From NCBI GenBank assembly GCA_949318235.1, contig OX439127.1, forward strand, positions 28,240,613 to 28,304,612: 64,000 nucleotides of DNA, written 5' to 3'. Source of the stretch: Ecdyonurus torrentis (Eukaryota; Arthropoda; Insecta; Ephemeroptera; Heptageniidae). The notes beneath the pieces are model-generated. The model had not been told where the DNA came from and made no database searches. It worked only from the letters and a program-made list of their open reading frames with translations. Positions 20,633-34,381 of the stretch are shown in pieces; within the stretch, counting starts at the first letter, position 1; each line of letters begins with the position of its first letter. The position numbers were made by a program, and so were the translations under genes.

Positions 20633-21543
20633 CGTATTCTCTGCCTTATACTGCTAAACTCCTACCTGCTTCTGAAATAATACAAACTTGATAAAGTAAA
20701 AGAAAAAATAAATCTTTTTGTGACTCGCTCGCAATAGATGAAATTGTCTATATTTTCACAGCATTATATATATTATATTATTATTATATTCATTATATAG
20801 TTAATTATATGCATGACTAACAAGTATGTAACTGTTATTGATATTATAATAGTGTTCAAATATTTACATTTTACCCCATTTAGATAAAAATATTTTTTTA
20901 CACATTATTATTATTATTATTATTATATATTTTTTGGCGATAAAACCATGTGTATAGTGGTACTTATTATGTACTTATATCATTGTTAATTATCAGACCA
21001 AGGAAAGCAGAACGTAATTTTCAACGAGTTCTTGAAATTCCTCTATCATGTCTTGTATCTAACCTTTGCATGTCAGTTGGAATTAAAAAAATAATAAAAA
21101 AAAAATCAATTATAATGTGAAATATATTATCTCGACTATTATTGTGACTGCTACAAGTATATTAGTTTCTTAAATTTAATATATTAAAATTCATTGAAAC
21201 AAGTATGATAAAGATTTTAAGAAGGTATTAAGATTGCACTCTGTATATTTTATATCATACCAAATTAAAAGCAGCGGATGTTACAAAAAAAAATAAAAAA
21301 AATCACTATGTACTAATTACATTTTAACTGTTTTGGGGACAGAGTCTACAACGCTAATTTTTGAAAAATATGAATTTATAATATGTTCATAATTATTCAT
21401 TATTATTGGGTTACTGAGTCAATATGGTTGCAACTGGCTAAAACTCTTGTTCAAAATATTTTATTATTTATTTGTACACTTAATAAATAAATGAAGACAA
21501 ATTTCATTAGCTAAATAATCATTAGCTCACTTCCATAAGCAAC

Positions 21544-21576
<33 letters not shown>

Positions 21577-23389
21577 ATATAATATATAAACTACTTTCAA
21601 CGCTTGCATTATATCGAAGGAAAAAACGTATTTTTATGTATCCCTTTTAGAAAAAACTAAATTATTAAAATATTTTTATACTTTATTTTTATTCTTATAA
21701 TCACACACTTGATAATTTTCTATCATATTGCACGTCGCGATACTAAAAATTGGGGTGGCAGAATCAAGAAAACTTTCATTTAATAGCTTCATGATTGGAA
21801 AAGCCGGTTATTCTTGGAAAAATACGCAAGTTCTTATGTCATTATGAAACTAAGGTATTTCTATAGATAGGTAATCCAAAGAGAATATCGTTATTCAATT
21901 TTCTGTTGCCTTTAATTTTATTTTATCCTGGAAGTTATATTTTGTTGCCCATTTGATCAATGTAATTTTGACCCGCAATACATGTCTCCAGCTGACCAGT
22001 ACTTTTCAGCGGGAATCCTCTCTGGATTACATAGGTTATCTACTTACATTATATGAAACCAGCGTGCTGAATGTCAAATTTACATCTCGGATAAGATTAT
22101 TATTCAACTAAAATAAATAAATAATAAATGTGACACAATATTTTGTTATTTTACACAAAATGTGTAAAAAAAAGTTTTCAATCATCATTTATCATCAATC
22201 ATCATCATTTGAGGATTAAGATAATTTTATTTTTTATTTTTAGGGTAATATGTAATATAAACTCATTATTTGAAGAAAAATATTGAAATAAATATAAATA
22301 ATAAACTAAATTTGAGTATTTGATCCTAATTACTCTAAAAATAAATACGCAATAATAATGCCATCTGATTTTCAGCACAATTTGTTCCATACAGCACAAT
22401 TTATGCTATAATATACCATAACTATGTTATGACATAAATATGTTGTACAGTATATTTATTTATGTTGTTCTTATTTAGCATCATTTATGCTAGATAATGA
22501 CATAAATGCAGCATAAATCACGTAATTTATTATTTCCCTGTAATCTAAAATCTAACCATTATGAATAAATTACTATTTATAAATATTTACAAGTATAGTT
22601 TGCAAATCTATGGATTATTCATGAAAGGTGCATTTTTTTTATTGTATTGTTTCAATACACCTAATGATAAATGATAAATTAGAATTATGCATCAACCTTA
22701 AAATTAATTTTCAAAGTTTATTTAATTTTCAAATTAAATTGATATTTTTCTAATTAACAGCAGTGCAATATCATATGCCTACACTTTTATGATCAAAGAA
22801 AGAGAAAGACGAAAGACAGATACACATTAATTAATATTAGTGCATAATATGGTAAAACTTATAATTTTATCATTTATTATAACATTTTAATGTATTATAG
22901 TGTACTATATAACAGAATATTGTATTGTAATATAAAGGAGTCGTAAGTAGGCATTATAATTACGTGCACCATTAGGGCGAGAAATCTCTTTTACACTCTT
23001 GCATGGTGATGAAAATGATGATCAGATTTAATAATGCTCAAATCTTCTGTATAATGCATACGTTCATTAGTATGAGAATGTTTTGGGAAAAAAAATAATA
23101 AACACAAAACGCAAAAAAGAAAAAGTAAAAAAATAATAAAAAATAATTAAAAAAAAGAAAAGAAAAGAAAGGAGACACAAATATTATGATAAAAAAGTAC
23201 GTTTCTTTATCATGTAATTTACAATATCAATATTGTTTACTTATCTTTTAGTTGTACTTATATGTCAATTACTTGGTAAACTTGGGTCAAATTACAATAT
23301 GCAAAAGAAAATTTGTGCAATCAATGAAAATAAAATGTAAGATTTAATTGTTTCGATATCTTAAAATTATTGTAATCTATTTTAGTTAA

Positions 23390-23514
23390 AAGTGAAAAAC
23401 TAATTATAAGGGCATGTAATAACATTTTTCCTTATTACTGACCTAAAAAAAATCCGTATAAAGACAGTAAATTTGCTTTAAAAAGTATACTTCGACTTGT
23501 ACACTACAATAAAC
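23390..23514 (+). promoter_or_regulatory. Core promoter of collagen-like gene C1
   Basis: Contains GACCTAAAAAAAATCC, then TATAAAG (23457-23463), then TTCGACTTGTA near 23490, and ends AATAAACATG. The same block precedes C2, C3 and C4 with the TATA word 57-62 bases before the ATG. Sequence similarity extends some 200-300 bases farther upstream (TTTATCATG and AATTGTTTCGATA words). Confidence 0.65.
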
Positions 23515-24861
23515 ATGAACACCTGGGTAAGAAATACAAGTATTTATAATGCTTTTTTGTTCTGCAGGGGAGGTTCGTAAATAGTATTCATACAAACACA
23601 GAAATATATATATTTATGAACTATTATTTTATTTATTTGTTTATTTATTTATTTGTTTATGGCATTCAACTGCTATATTTACCATAATAGCTGCATCTAT
23701 TATTCTAATTGCTTATTCTTCTAAATTTCTAAACACTTAGAAATGTGGCATATTATTATTATTTTTTTTTAATTAAAATAATATGTAATATTATATAAAT
23801 ATCATTTAAATTCGAAGAATTATCGAGTAAGTAGAATTGATTTCATAATTTCAATTGTACTTAGGTTGTCTGTGTATTGACTTTGACTACATGTCTGCTC
23901 TTCTCAGAGGTGAGTAAATGCACGTTTTGTTTCACTCTCTCTTTTAAAACAAAAATGACTTTTCAAATGCTTTTCAAAGAACAGTAATCACATTTTTATT
24001 TATTAGTATTATTTTTTCCTTTAATAATTATATTAAATGCAATCTTATGTCACAACTGACGGGAAAAAAATATCATTTTTTTTTATTTGGCATTATTAAT
24101 GTGCATTAATTAACTAGTTTTTTATTTTATTTACAGCCTTTTATTGGGTAAAATTGGATATAATATAAACCTCTCATTTAAACCCTTATACGTATATTTT
24201 TACTTCAAGATTTTATTATTATTTGATTATTATAGTTATAGACAATTTTGGATATTGAAAAAAAATATATAATTTATTTTTATATAAATATAAAATGTGT
24301 CTTAAAAAAAAAAAAAAAAAGTCAATGTTTCCAACGAACGTTATTGTTATTATACGTTTTTCGTACTAAAAGTTGTGATTTGTTAGCTAACTCAGCTCTG
24401 ACTTGTGCATTTAAATGATTTTTTTTCAGACTGAGGGAATGAGCATCACCAACTCTTCGGATATCAACTCTCGCAAACTTGGGTAATTTACACATATTTT
24501 TAAGGGTTGGACTTTTTGGAAAAAAAAAAAGTGGAAAAAAGCAGAAAACGTTATTATTTTCGTAGATTTATTTGTGACCTATCTAAATAAATTAATTTGA
24601 TTAAAAATCATTTATATTTATTATTTTAATTTTAGTTGAAATAACAATAAAACATGAAATCATAAAACAGCATACTTTTTACCTATGATTAAAAAAAAAA
24701 AAAAAAAAGTGTTACGTTGAAAAATATTCCATAATTTATCTGTAAGAAAATAAAGATAGTTAGAAATACGTTTTTATTTTAGTAATGAAATACATTAGGG
24801 AATAAAATTTTCATAAGGTGAATCAATCTAAAACTAATAGTTTCTTCTTATCATTAAAAAC

Positions 24862-24946
<85 letters not shown>

Positions 24947-25978
24947 ATATATAATATAATATAATATAAATACATTAAACATGATCACCTATAATAATAC
25001 AACGACAGGTTTATCATAAACGTTCCTTATTTGAATTGATTCTTACGAATGTGGTAAGTTTGTGATAAAAGGTCGTGTTATCCTGTGTCCGTTTAAAAAT
25101 GGTCAGCATTATCTACTTAATTTTAAAATGTACTATTGCGTATAAACTTTGTCTTTCATTAAAAAATACAAATTTAATTTTAATACATACACTTAAAAAC
25201 TGTGTTGTTATATTGCACTTGTTTTAATACAATAACTAAAAAAAAAAAATCATTTTAATAAAATATAATATTTCAGATTCGAGGAGCTCAAACCATTACG
25301 GAGTGCAACAGATGTACGTAGATTTTTATTTTAAAATTTAATAATTTTATTTAGTTTATGCTAAAAATAAATAGCACAAGGTTTCTTAAACTTGAACTTT
25401 AAAAAAAAAATTAATAAGTAAGATAGTCACTTTTTTATTCTATTTTAATATTAAGTTTAGAGATGTATTCCAAAGTTATTTTACCTATTTGATATAAATC
25501 TACATCATGTAGACTACTTTACCTTTGCCATTTAAATTAAAATGTTAAAACAAATATTGAAAATGTATAAAGTTATTATCCTATCTTTTAAACTTGCAGT
25601 TATATCTCTGATGTTTTGTATATATAGTAGAAACTTAATAATTTATGTAATATTCTGCAAGAAGAAAATGAAGTTAACGAGGGATTCTTTGTTATGAAAA
25701 TAATCATGATATCACATTTTGTAATTTGTTTTAGGTACCTGTGGGACAAAACGCATATGACAATGTCAAAGAAGAAAAACTTGAAAAAAGAAAAGCTTTA
25801 CCTTTGCTTGGCTATTTGCAGAATCACGTAGATAACATAGGTTTTGGTTCCGGAGAAGGTAAATTATACTTCAACAACAACACGCTTGGACATAATTTAC
25901 ATTTACGACGCACAAATATATAATATTATGTTCATTTAGTTATAAGTCATTAAAGAGTTGTTAAGTTGATATAATGAA

Positions 25979-26042
<64 letters not shown>

Positions 26043-26078
26043 TTGCGTAAAATGTATGTTAAGGTAAATTTATATACA

Positions 26079-26130
<52 letters not shown>

Positions 26131-27009
26131 TGTATATAAATTTACCTTAACATACATTTTACGCAATCATTTAATCTTTTTATTCTTATTATTATTATAC
26201 AAAATAAGGAACATTTTACTGAAACATAGCTAAGGAATAGAGTCCACTCAATTTCGGTACTAGTAACAGGGAAAATATTTAAATATTAAATTGAAAATAG
26301 TAGGGAACACACAGTGGGGTGTATGCACACCATTTTGATAACCATTCAAAAATTTAAGCTTAATTTTTATATTTATTCTAAAAAGAAAATCACGTGCTCT
26401 GCAGTGAGTGAGCTACATTAAATTATTTGGATATTTTATCAACACGTTAAAAAAATTAAATTTGTTCCAGGAGTACATCATTCACATCATTCACATCAAT
26501 CACATCATTCACATGAAAATATGGTACATGGTTCCATGAGTCTCCCTGGAAAAGATGGTACCCCTGGAATCCCTGGTGCTGCTGGAGCAGCTGGAGCGCC
26601 AGGTGTAGCTGGGACGGCAGGCAGGGATGGAGCCGTTGGAGGCCCAGGACCTTCAGGTGCAGCAGGCGCTGCGGGTGCAGCTGGAGCAAATGGAACCCCG
26701 GGAACAGATGGGGCTGCTGGAACTCCAGGTATTCAGGGACCAGTTGGCCAAACTGGTCCAGGGGGACTAGCAGGTCCAGCTGGAGTAAATGGGACTCCTG
26801 GTGCAACAGGACCTACTGGGCCAGCTGGCACTTCTGGTGCAGCAGGTGCAAATGGAGCCGCAGGAACTGATGGAGCAGATGGTGCAGTGGGTGCACCGGG
26901 ACCTGCAGGTCCACCAGGTCCTGCAGGCCCAACAGGTCCTGCAGGGCCTCCTGGTCCCCAGGGACCTCCTGGAAATAATGGCAATAATGGCAATGGTGGA
27001 GGTAAATAA
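23515..27009 (+). CDS. Collagen-like secreted protein C1 with His-rich linker
   Basis: Exons 23515-23526, 23865-23909, 24430-24482, 25277-25313, 25735-25858 and 26471-27009 give 269 aa. The signal peptide is [19 protein letters not shown]. Then comes a short Ser/Asn-rich stretch, FEELKPLRSATD, and a conserved module with EEKLEKRKALPLLGYLQNHV and GFGSGEG. Exon 6 starts with the His-rich VHHSHHSHQSHHSHE and runs straight into about 50 uninterrupted Gly-X-Y triplets ending [12 protein letters not shown]. There is no C1q, fibrinogen or other C-terminal head. The exon 6 DNA is visibly richer in G and C than its surroundings. Triplets are rich in Ala, Thr and Asp. The product should be secreted and trimeric. 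His clusters suggest metal binding. The family is unknown to me; a role as fibre, glue or matrix is inference. Confidence 0.88.
24863..24951. repeat. (TA)n microsatellite
   Basis: About 80 bases of pure TA in intron 3 of collagen-like gene C1, followed by an AATAT-rich stretch. Confidence 0.95.
25979..26167. repeat. (TA)n tract and perfect hairpin in C1 intron 5
   Basis: A TA run at 25980-26034 is followed by a perfect palindrome at 26042-26167. The arms read ATTGCGTAAAATGTATG onward through AAGGTAAATTTATATACAG, and are exactly complementary around a TA centre. Confidence 0.9.
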
Positions 27010-28301
27010 TTAATATCTCCTAGCAAATTTTAAACAAATAGTTCCAACCTTTATTACATACATGTTTATTTATTTAAAATACTAATTCTGAGTTTATTGA
27101 TGGATGGTTGAGCACATGATGTTATTATCTATATAGTACACATCTCTATTTATAAATATATTTATGATCTGATTAAACTTTGTTGTTCTTTACTTTTTAT
27201 ACCTTTTTCTTATACCTAAAATAGTATTACAATATAATAGTTAATACATATAATTCATAATATAATATATTAATAAATATAATTCATAACACAAAACTAT
27301 TTATTATAATAATTACAAAACTGTTGCATTTATTGATAGTTTAAGGTTCCAAACAAAGAATAGAAATAAAACGATAATAATAATAATAATAAACGAAATG
27401 GAGAACAAATATTTCACTTGTACCGATATTTGCATGATTTTTTGCAAAGATACTGAGAATATCTTTATTATTATTATTTTTATTATTCCTGGAGATATTT
27501 TGCTGGAAATAAAACCAAGTATAATGGTATTTATTACTAAATTATTTCTATCGTTTTTATTACCAGACCAAGGAAAGCAGAAAGCAATTTACAATGAGTT
27601 TTTGAAGTTCTTTAATTTTGTTGTCTCTTAACCTTCTATTTGCATGTAATTTGGAAAGGTCAAAATATTTCACTATAATGTGAGTATATATCTGGACTAC
27701 TATTGTGACTGCTAGAAGTAGATTAATTTGTTAAAATTCTAATCTATTTATTAAAATTAATTAGAAACAACTACTATTTCATGTTTTGCAAACTATTTTG
27801 AAGTTGTCTGCAATCATTAAGACTATAGTATACACTGTGAATACACATCACAACAAAATCATAACATAAAAAAGCTGTACATGTTACGAAATAAAAATAA
27901 ATTAAAAATAATAAATAAATAAAAATAATTATATAATTACTTTAATCTAATTTTTTTACTGTGTAAAGTATAGAGCCTAGAACTCTAATTTTTGAAAACT
28001 AAAAATTAATATATTCATAAAAATTATTCATTTGTACTGAGTTTCTGAGCGATTTTGGTTGTAGCATGTCTGCAACTCTTGTTCCAAATATTACCTTTTA
28101 TTATTTATTAATGCACAAAACCAATGCAGAAAATTTTCATTTTCTAATACATTATAGTTAATTGCAGGCTTCTTACTGCCTTGTCCTATGCTCAGGTTAA
28201 AAAAAAAAGTACACTTGTTGATTTGTTTTTTAATTATTTAGAGTACACTACTAAAAGCAACAAAATATCAAAATAAATACCTCCTTAAAGCGTTTGCGTC
28301 A

Positions 28302-28332
<31 letters not shown>

Positions 28333-30300
28333 CTGAAGTATTTTTAATTATATATTTATAAATCCCTTTAGAAATGATACATTATACAAATTTAAAATAT
28401 TTTTTTTATAATTTATATACTTATAATCACAGACTTGATAATTTTCGTATGATATTGCATATCACTAAACTGAGAATTGGGGTGGCAAAGCGGAGAAAAC
28501 TGACATAACACTTAATAGCTGCACGATTGGATAAAACAGTTGTGGTTGGCAATATACGCAGGTTTAAGAAAAGAAATTAACTTTAAAAAAATGAAGCACT
28601 TGCAATAATTATATATTTTGTTATATTCTATATGTCAATACCGTTAAGGGAGGTACATGCAGCGTGCTAAGTGTCAGATTTCCATGCTTAGATACGATAT
28701 TACACTAAACTGGAGGTAAACAAGATGCAATAGGTAGTCATTTTAGACAAATTAAGCAAAATTATGTTTTTTATCATCCTTTACCACCATCATCTTTGCA
28801 TTAGGTTAGTTTTATTAATTTTTGATTAATTAGTAATTTTAACTCATCATTTGGTGAAAAGTATTGAAATAAATATAAACAATGAAAAACATTTGGTTAT
28901 TTGATGTTAAACCCTTTAATTCACCCAACTGGTTTAAATAAATTACTATACAAGTGTTTTCAAATAGTTTCAAATCTAGGAGTTATATATTAAGAACCCA
29001 TTTTTATTATGTAATTATTTCAATACTTTTTACCAAATGATAAGTTAGAATTACACATTAACTTTAAAATTAATGAAATAATTCTAATTTTAGGTTTGGA
29101 TTACTTTTTAAATATTTATGGTCTAATTTGCAGACGAAAATTTTATCATGCCTACACTATTATGATCAGAGAAAAAAAAAAATAAAGCATTAATAATTAA
29201 GTACTGTACATATGTGGCAAAATTAATAATTTTTACCAATTAACATAACATAAATATATTAATGTATAACATTTAATATTAATTATATTAAGATTCGTAA
29301 GTTGACATTTTTACAGTTATACTTGTAACATGAGGATGAGCAATCTCTTTAACTATCTTGTATGAATTGTGTTAGGAAATAAGTGATAGTAAAAGTTTAA
29401 TGGATATATTATTATAGAAGTGTTATTATTATTATTATCATTATTATTATTATTATTTTTTGTCAAATAAGTTATGTCCAGTGAGTAAGATGTGATGCGC
29501 TGATTTTGCGCTACCACCAATGGTTTAATTTTGTTGCATATTGTAATGTTTTGTATTTTTATTGTAATATTATTGGCTCAATTTATGGCCATGTAGGTTC
29601 ATGTAATATGGCTGAAATAGCCCTGTATGCGCCTTAATAAAAGATTGTTATTATTATATTTATTTGTTTATTTTTGTTACAATCAGTCGCATAAATGCAT
29701 GATCACGTCCAACTTAATACATAGATTCTTATCAATAAAGAACATCATTATAATGAATAAACGTACAGATTAAAATTTATATATTACATCTAAAACATAG
29801 AAATAAACTATATCTAGGCATATAAACATTTAAATAATAGGACAATATTACTGAAACATATTATTTAGACATCAAAACATTTTAATTTAAGTAATAACAG
29901 TATAATGATAAAGTAAAATGAATAATGTTATTATAAAGTGATTTAAAAAATAATAATAAAATAATCATAATAGAATAAAATAATAATAGAATAACAAATG
30001 AAAATTATTATGTAGTAATAAATTGATTGCATTTACGTTCTGTAATTTTAGAGTTATGGGAGAAAAAATCGCATACATTATAATACTCTTTTTGAATTAG
30101 AATTTGTTTTTATCGTTAAGTGTATTAGGAAAAGCATCATAAATAGTATGGGTTCTTTTCATAGAAAGCATTTTTTTTTTTATAAATTAATAAGAATAAA
30201 TTTTATGAATGCACAACTCTTCTGTATAATGTATACGTTAATTAATATAGTATGATAATGTTAGGAATAAAAAGTATTTACCGCAAAAGAAACAAGGAAA
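27010..30300. other. C1-C2 intergenic: duplicated flank and LINE tail
   Basis: Just after C1 lies the shared 3' UTR block (TTTATAAATATATTTATGATC near 27150). From 27560 (CAGACCAAGGAAAGCAGAAA) the DNA resembles 21.0 and 37.3 kb, so it is the repeated upstream flank of the tandem unit. A LINE-like tail lies at 29560-29665. No other gene is seen. Confidence 0.5.
29560..29665 (+). mobile_element. Truncated non-LTR retrotransposon 3' tail
   Basis: The end ...TGCGCCTTAATAAAAGATTG followed by an ATT repeat is the typical tail of a 5'-truncated LINE. Related tails occur at about 36.95-37.05 and 45.09-45.19 kb (ACGCCTTAATAAAGTTA, ACGCTTCTATAAAGTTA). Confidence 0.5.
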
Positions 30301-30539
30301 ATAAAAGTGATAAAAAATATACTTCTGCGTCTTTATCATGCAATTTACAATATTATTTTTTTATTACTTATCTTTTTTGTTTTTTTGTTGTTTTTTTTAG
30401 TTGCACTTATGTCTATACTTGATAAATCAAATTTAAAAAGACATTATATTAAAGGAAATTTTGCAATCAATGAAAAAAAAATATGATATTTAATTGTTTC
30501 GATAACTTAAATATACTAGATGTAATCAATATAATTAAA

Positions 30540-30653
30540 ATTTCAGACTATAATATAAAGTCACGTAATGACTTTTTTTCCGTATTGCTGGTATATAAGG
30601 CAGCAAAGTTGCTTTTAAAAATTATAGTTCAACTTGCATATTATACAATTACC
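30540..30653 (+). promoter_or_regulatory. Core promoter of collagen-like gene C2
   Basis: TATATAAGG at 30592-30600, then AGTTGCTTTTAAAAATTATA and GTTCAACTTG, and the ATG at 30654. Same order and spacing as C1, C3 and C4, although the GACCTAAAA word is replaced by TTGCTGG. Confidence 0.65.
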
Positions 30654-30960
30654 ATGAACTCTCAGGTAAGAAATTTAAGTATTTAATATATTATTTTATA
30701 ATACTTTTTTTTTCAGCGTCAGGTTGGTAAATAGTAAACTAAATATAATAGTAAATAGAAAAATAAGTAAAACCTAAATGTTAACATTAGTTTTAAAAAT
30801 TGAAGAGATTAATGTAGTATAACCTAATATTTATATTAAGTAACGTTACTTTAAACTACCAATGTCAAATAAGTAAAAAAAAAAAAAAACATCCACACAC
30901 ATAGATACATAATAATACTGTACAGTACATGTATAGATAGATGTATGTTTGTATGTATAT

Positions 30961-31055
<95 letters not shown>

Positions 31056-33340
31056 CATTCATCTATCTATACATTAACTTAACTGTTAGCTACACCAACA
31101 ATTGTAATTGCTAATTCTTCTAAAATTCAAAACATTCCCAGATTTGCATTTTTCTTCAAGCTATATATTTTATCAGCTAAATCGAAAAATGGTCACGTAA
31201 ATAATAATGATTTAATAAATTTGTTCAGGTTGTCTTTGTATTGACTTTGACTACATGCCTGCTCTTCTCAGAGGTGAGTAAATAATACACTTCGGATCAT
31301 TCATTCTTTTGAAACAAAACTGATTAACAAGTAGCTTATAACATTAATGAAGATATTACATAATAATTGTTATTATTATTTTCCTCTTTGATAATTTAAT
31401 TAAACATACATTTGGATATCTGAATAGACGAAAAAAAAAATTCTCTACTTCATTTGTAACCGTTAAAATGGATTAATACTTTTTCAAAAACGGCTTTTAA
31501 TAGAGTTAAATCAGGAATACAACCTCTTAATTCACCCTAAATACTTTTCAGTACAGTCACTTTCCTGATAAATTTCGTTTATAACATTTGATATAATAAC
31601 GTTAAAAGTAATTTTAATAAATTTTATTAGATGCTATTTTTTCCCTAATGAACCGTTAACACAGTCCATTATATTCAATGTGCAATAGTTTTAATTTGAT
31701 ACCTAATTATTTGATGATAATATTCATCAGTAACATAAAATTTCATGCAATCAAATATATTGCACAATAGAAGTCATACATTAATTTACTTTGATTTTAA
31801 AACTCATACTTAGTCACTATCAAGTTAAGGTATATTGATAGTTAAGTGTACCTGGATCTTGATAACTAAATTAATATCATTACATGACGAAGATTCTGTA
31901 TATTTTACCTCAAGTTTTTATTATTATTGGATTATGATTCTTATAAAAGACACTGTTAGGTTCAGTGTAAGAGTGGGCAAAATGTTTTGTCAGGTTTAAA
32001 CCTCACCCTTTTAAGAAATGTATATTTCCTATGTTTTTATTTATTATTTTTTTTTTTCGTTATTTTTTTTAGATATTGAAATAAATTTTCTGCCACATTT
32101 CAAAAATATTTTGTGTCAAAACTAGCTCGTTTTCAATGGATGTCATTATTATTATACGCTTTGGTACTTGTTAGCATAACTGGTGCTTTTATTGATGTTT
32201 ACAGACTTACGGAATGAGCGTCGCAAATTCTTCGGATATCAGCTCTCGCAAACCTGAGTAATTTACGCATTATTTTTATATGTTTGCACATTTTTGTAAG
32301 AAAGAAAATAATAATAGTATATAAGGTGGAACACATTATTATTTTTGTGAATTTAATTTTGTACTAATCTAAATAACTATACTCGATCACAAATAATTTA
32401 TAATTATTGTAAAAATAATTGTAACTTTAGTTGCCTCACTTACAATTAATTTACGTAATACAAAGCAGTTGAATTATTTGTCTACCATTTTGGTCTAATT
32501 TTAGTTAAATACTACAAAAATGTTAATTTTTTAATTAAGTCGGACTCGTGAAATCTTGTGTTCGTTCAATATACAGGCTAGAAATGTCAAGTGTATTTCA
32601 AAATGCAATTACGTAAACCTTGTCCTCTATAGAACACACATTAAGTGTATTTAAAACTGTGTTGATAGTTGATATATTTTGTTTCATTTTGATTCAATAT
32701 GTTAACTAAGAATTTAACTTTAAATGAAATATATTTTTTCAGATTTGAAAAGCACAAACCGGTCCGAACCACAAATGATGTACGTAAATGTTTGTAACTT
32801 AATTTAGTTTAAGGCGAAGCTAATTAATTTGTGCAAAAGTTTTCTTAAATGTAAAAAACAAACACATTTAACAAGGATTCTGACTGTGCAGATTTGAAGT
32901 TTTGTAATATGTAAAATTGCCGTATTTGTAATTTCTATTTCTATAAGGTTAGACATGAATAACAGGGTCTATTTGATATTTCTGTATACATTATTGTTAA
33001 CTACTTAATTTCATCAATTATGCATATTAAAATTTTTAAATAATTTTATTATAGCCAATATGAATGAATTTTTAATTATGGCTTGCACAAATTGAAGAAC
33101 CAAATAATAATGATAATATTGTGCAAGAGGAAAATAAAGTTAGTTATGGATAATATGGATTCCATGTTAAGACAATAATTAAAGAATCTTATTTTGAATA
33201 TTTTAGGCACTTATGGAACCGAGCACAGATGACAATGCCAAAGTCGAAAATCTTGAGAAAATAAAATCTATACCTATTCTTGGCTACTTGCATCATCACG
33301 TGGATAACATTGGTCTCGGTTCTGGAAAAGGTACTTTCAT

Positions 33341-33438
<98 letters not shown>

Positions 33439-34381
33439 AAAACATAATTTTCATTTACTACGCACAAATACGTATGTTACATAAGATATGAATCACTTTA
33501 GAGTTTTCAAATTTGATATAAATAAAATTAAAAATCAATTCAGCTTATAAAATGCATTTTCTCCAATGGTCTTGTATTTATTTGTTTTTCTATTTCTAAA
33601 TAAGGAGGATTCTCAACTGAATAAAATGTGGGGTAAAAAAAATAAAAAACACTCTATGCACACAATTTTGATAAGGTATTTTAAATATTTGTATGTTTTT
33701 TTATTGCTGTAAAAAAAAATACCGTGCTGAAGAGTGTGTAGTAAATTAAAGACATACAGTACATGTCATGCAGTAATTATTTTAGCAATACGTTAAAAAA
33801 TTAATTTTCTTCCAGGATATCATCATTCACATTCATATTCACATTTAAATTCAAATTCACATTCAAATTCACATTCACATGAAAATCAACACCACCACCA
33901 TGGCAGCATTATGAGTAACCCTGGAAGAGATGGTACCCCTGGAACCCCTGGTGCTGCTGGAACACCAGGATCGCCAGGTGTAGCTGGGACGCCAGGCAGG
34001 GATGGAGCCGTTGGAGGCCCAGGACCTGCAGGTGCAGCAGGCGCTGCTGGTGCAGCTGGAACAAATGGAACCCCGGGAGCAGATGGGACTGATGGAGCTT
34101 CAGGTATTCAGGGACCAATTGGCTCGACTGGTCCAGCAGGACCAGCAGGTCCAGCTGGAGTAAATGGGACTCCTGGTGCATTAGGACCTACTGGCCCAGC
34201 TGGCACGTCTGGTGCAGCAGGTACAAATGGAGCCGCAGGAACTGATGGAGCAGATGGTGCAGTGGGTGCACCGGGACCTGCAGGTCCACCAGGTCCTGCA
34301 GGCCCAACAGGTCCTGCAGGGCCTCCTGGTCCCCAGGGACCTCCTGGAAATAATGGCAATAATGGCAATGGTGGAGATTAA
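30654..34381 (+). CDS. Collagen-like secreted protein C2, longest His-rich linker
   Basis: Exons 30654-30665, 31229-31273, 32205-32257, 32743-32779, 33207-33330 and 33816-34381 give 278 aa. The signal peptide is [19 protein letters not shown]. The conserved module reads KSIPILGYLHHHVDNIGLGS with a GKG end where the others have GEG. The His-rich linker is the largest of the four (about 28 residues): alternating His-Ser and Asn-Ser ending NQHHHHG. About 50 uninterrupted Gly-X-Y triplets follow, ending GNGGD. All intron phases equal those of C1. The final 200 bases of exon 6 are almost identical to C1. Intron 5 carries a (CA)n repeat directly after the exon 5 donor. Confidence 0.88.
30958..31052. 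repeat. (TA)n microsatellite
   Basis: About 90 bases of TA in intron 1 of C2. Confidence 0.95.
31945..32035 (+). repeat. Copy of a dispersed tail sequence in C2 intron 2
   Basis: TGTAAGAGTGGGC, CAGGTTTAAACCTCACCCTT and the following T-rich part match 48085-48180, which there ends in a long (TTTA)n tract. It is probably a retroelement 3' fragment. Confidence 0.45.
33344..33436 (+). repeat. (CA)n microsatellite next to a splice donor
   Basis: About 46 CA units begin 14 bases after the donor of C2 exon 5. Long CA repeats near donors can affect splicing in animals; no evidence for that here. Confidence 0.95.

Larger units (their letters stand above)
19400..23200. other. Intergenic, AT-rich, with one decayed frame
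   Basis: This stretch separates the protease homologue from the collagen-like cluster. From about 20940 onward (CAGACCAAGGAAAGCAGAAC near 20997) it resembles sequences near 27.56 and 37.32 kb. It therefore belongs to the duplicated unit of the cluster rather than to unique DNA. A (TA)n tract lies near 21545-21590. CATAAAT words recur around 22380-22530. No intact gene. Confidence 0.5.

Noticed and set aside
26471..27009. Bacterial contamination or recent horizontal transfer of the GC-rich collagen exon
   Set aside because: It is joined by consensus splice sites with the same phase to conserved animal-type exons in four tandem genes. An ancient transfer cannot be excluded but nothing here shows it.
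26456..27026. Long antisense and out-of-frame open frames over the collagen exons (also at 33.9-34.4, 42.9-43.5 and 52.1-52.5 kb), some of them proline/glycine-rich
   Set aside because: They are shadows of the Gly-X-Y repeat; the splice structure and signal peptides support only the plus-strand frame.
30865..31062. Open frames of repeated Tyr-Ile or Thr-His in TA and CA tracts (also 33.2-33.5, 38.1-38.4 and 63.5-63.8 kb)
   Set aside because: They are translations of microsatellites with no start context or splice support.
33340..33436. CRISPR-like regular repeat structure
   Set aside because: It is a simple CA microsatellite in a eukaryotic intron; there are no spacers.
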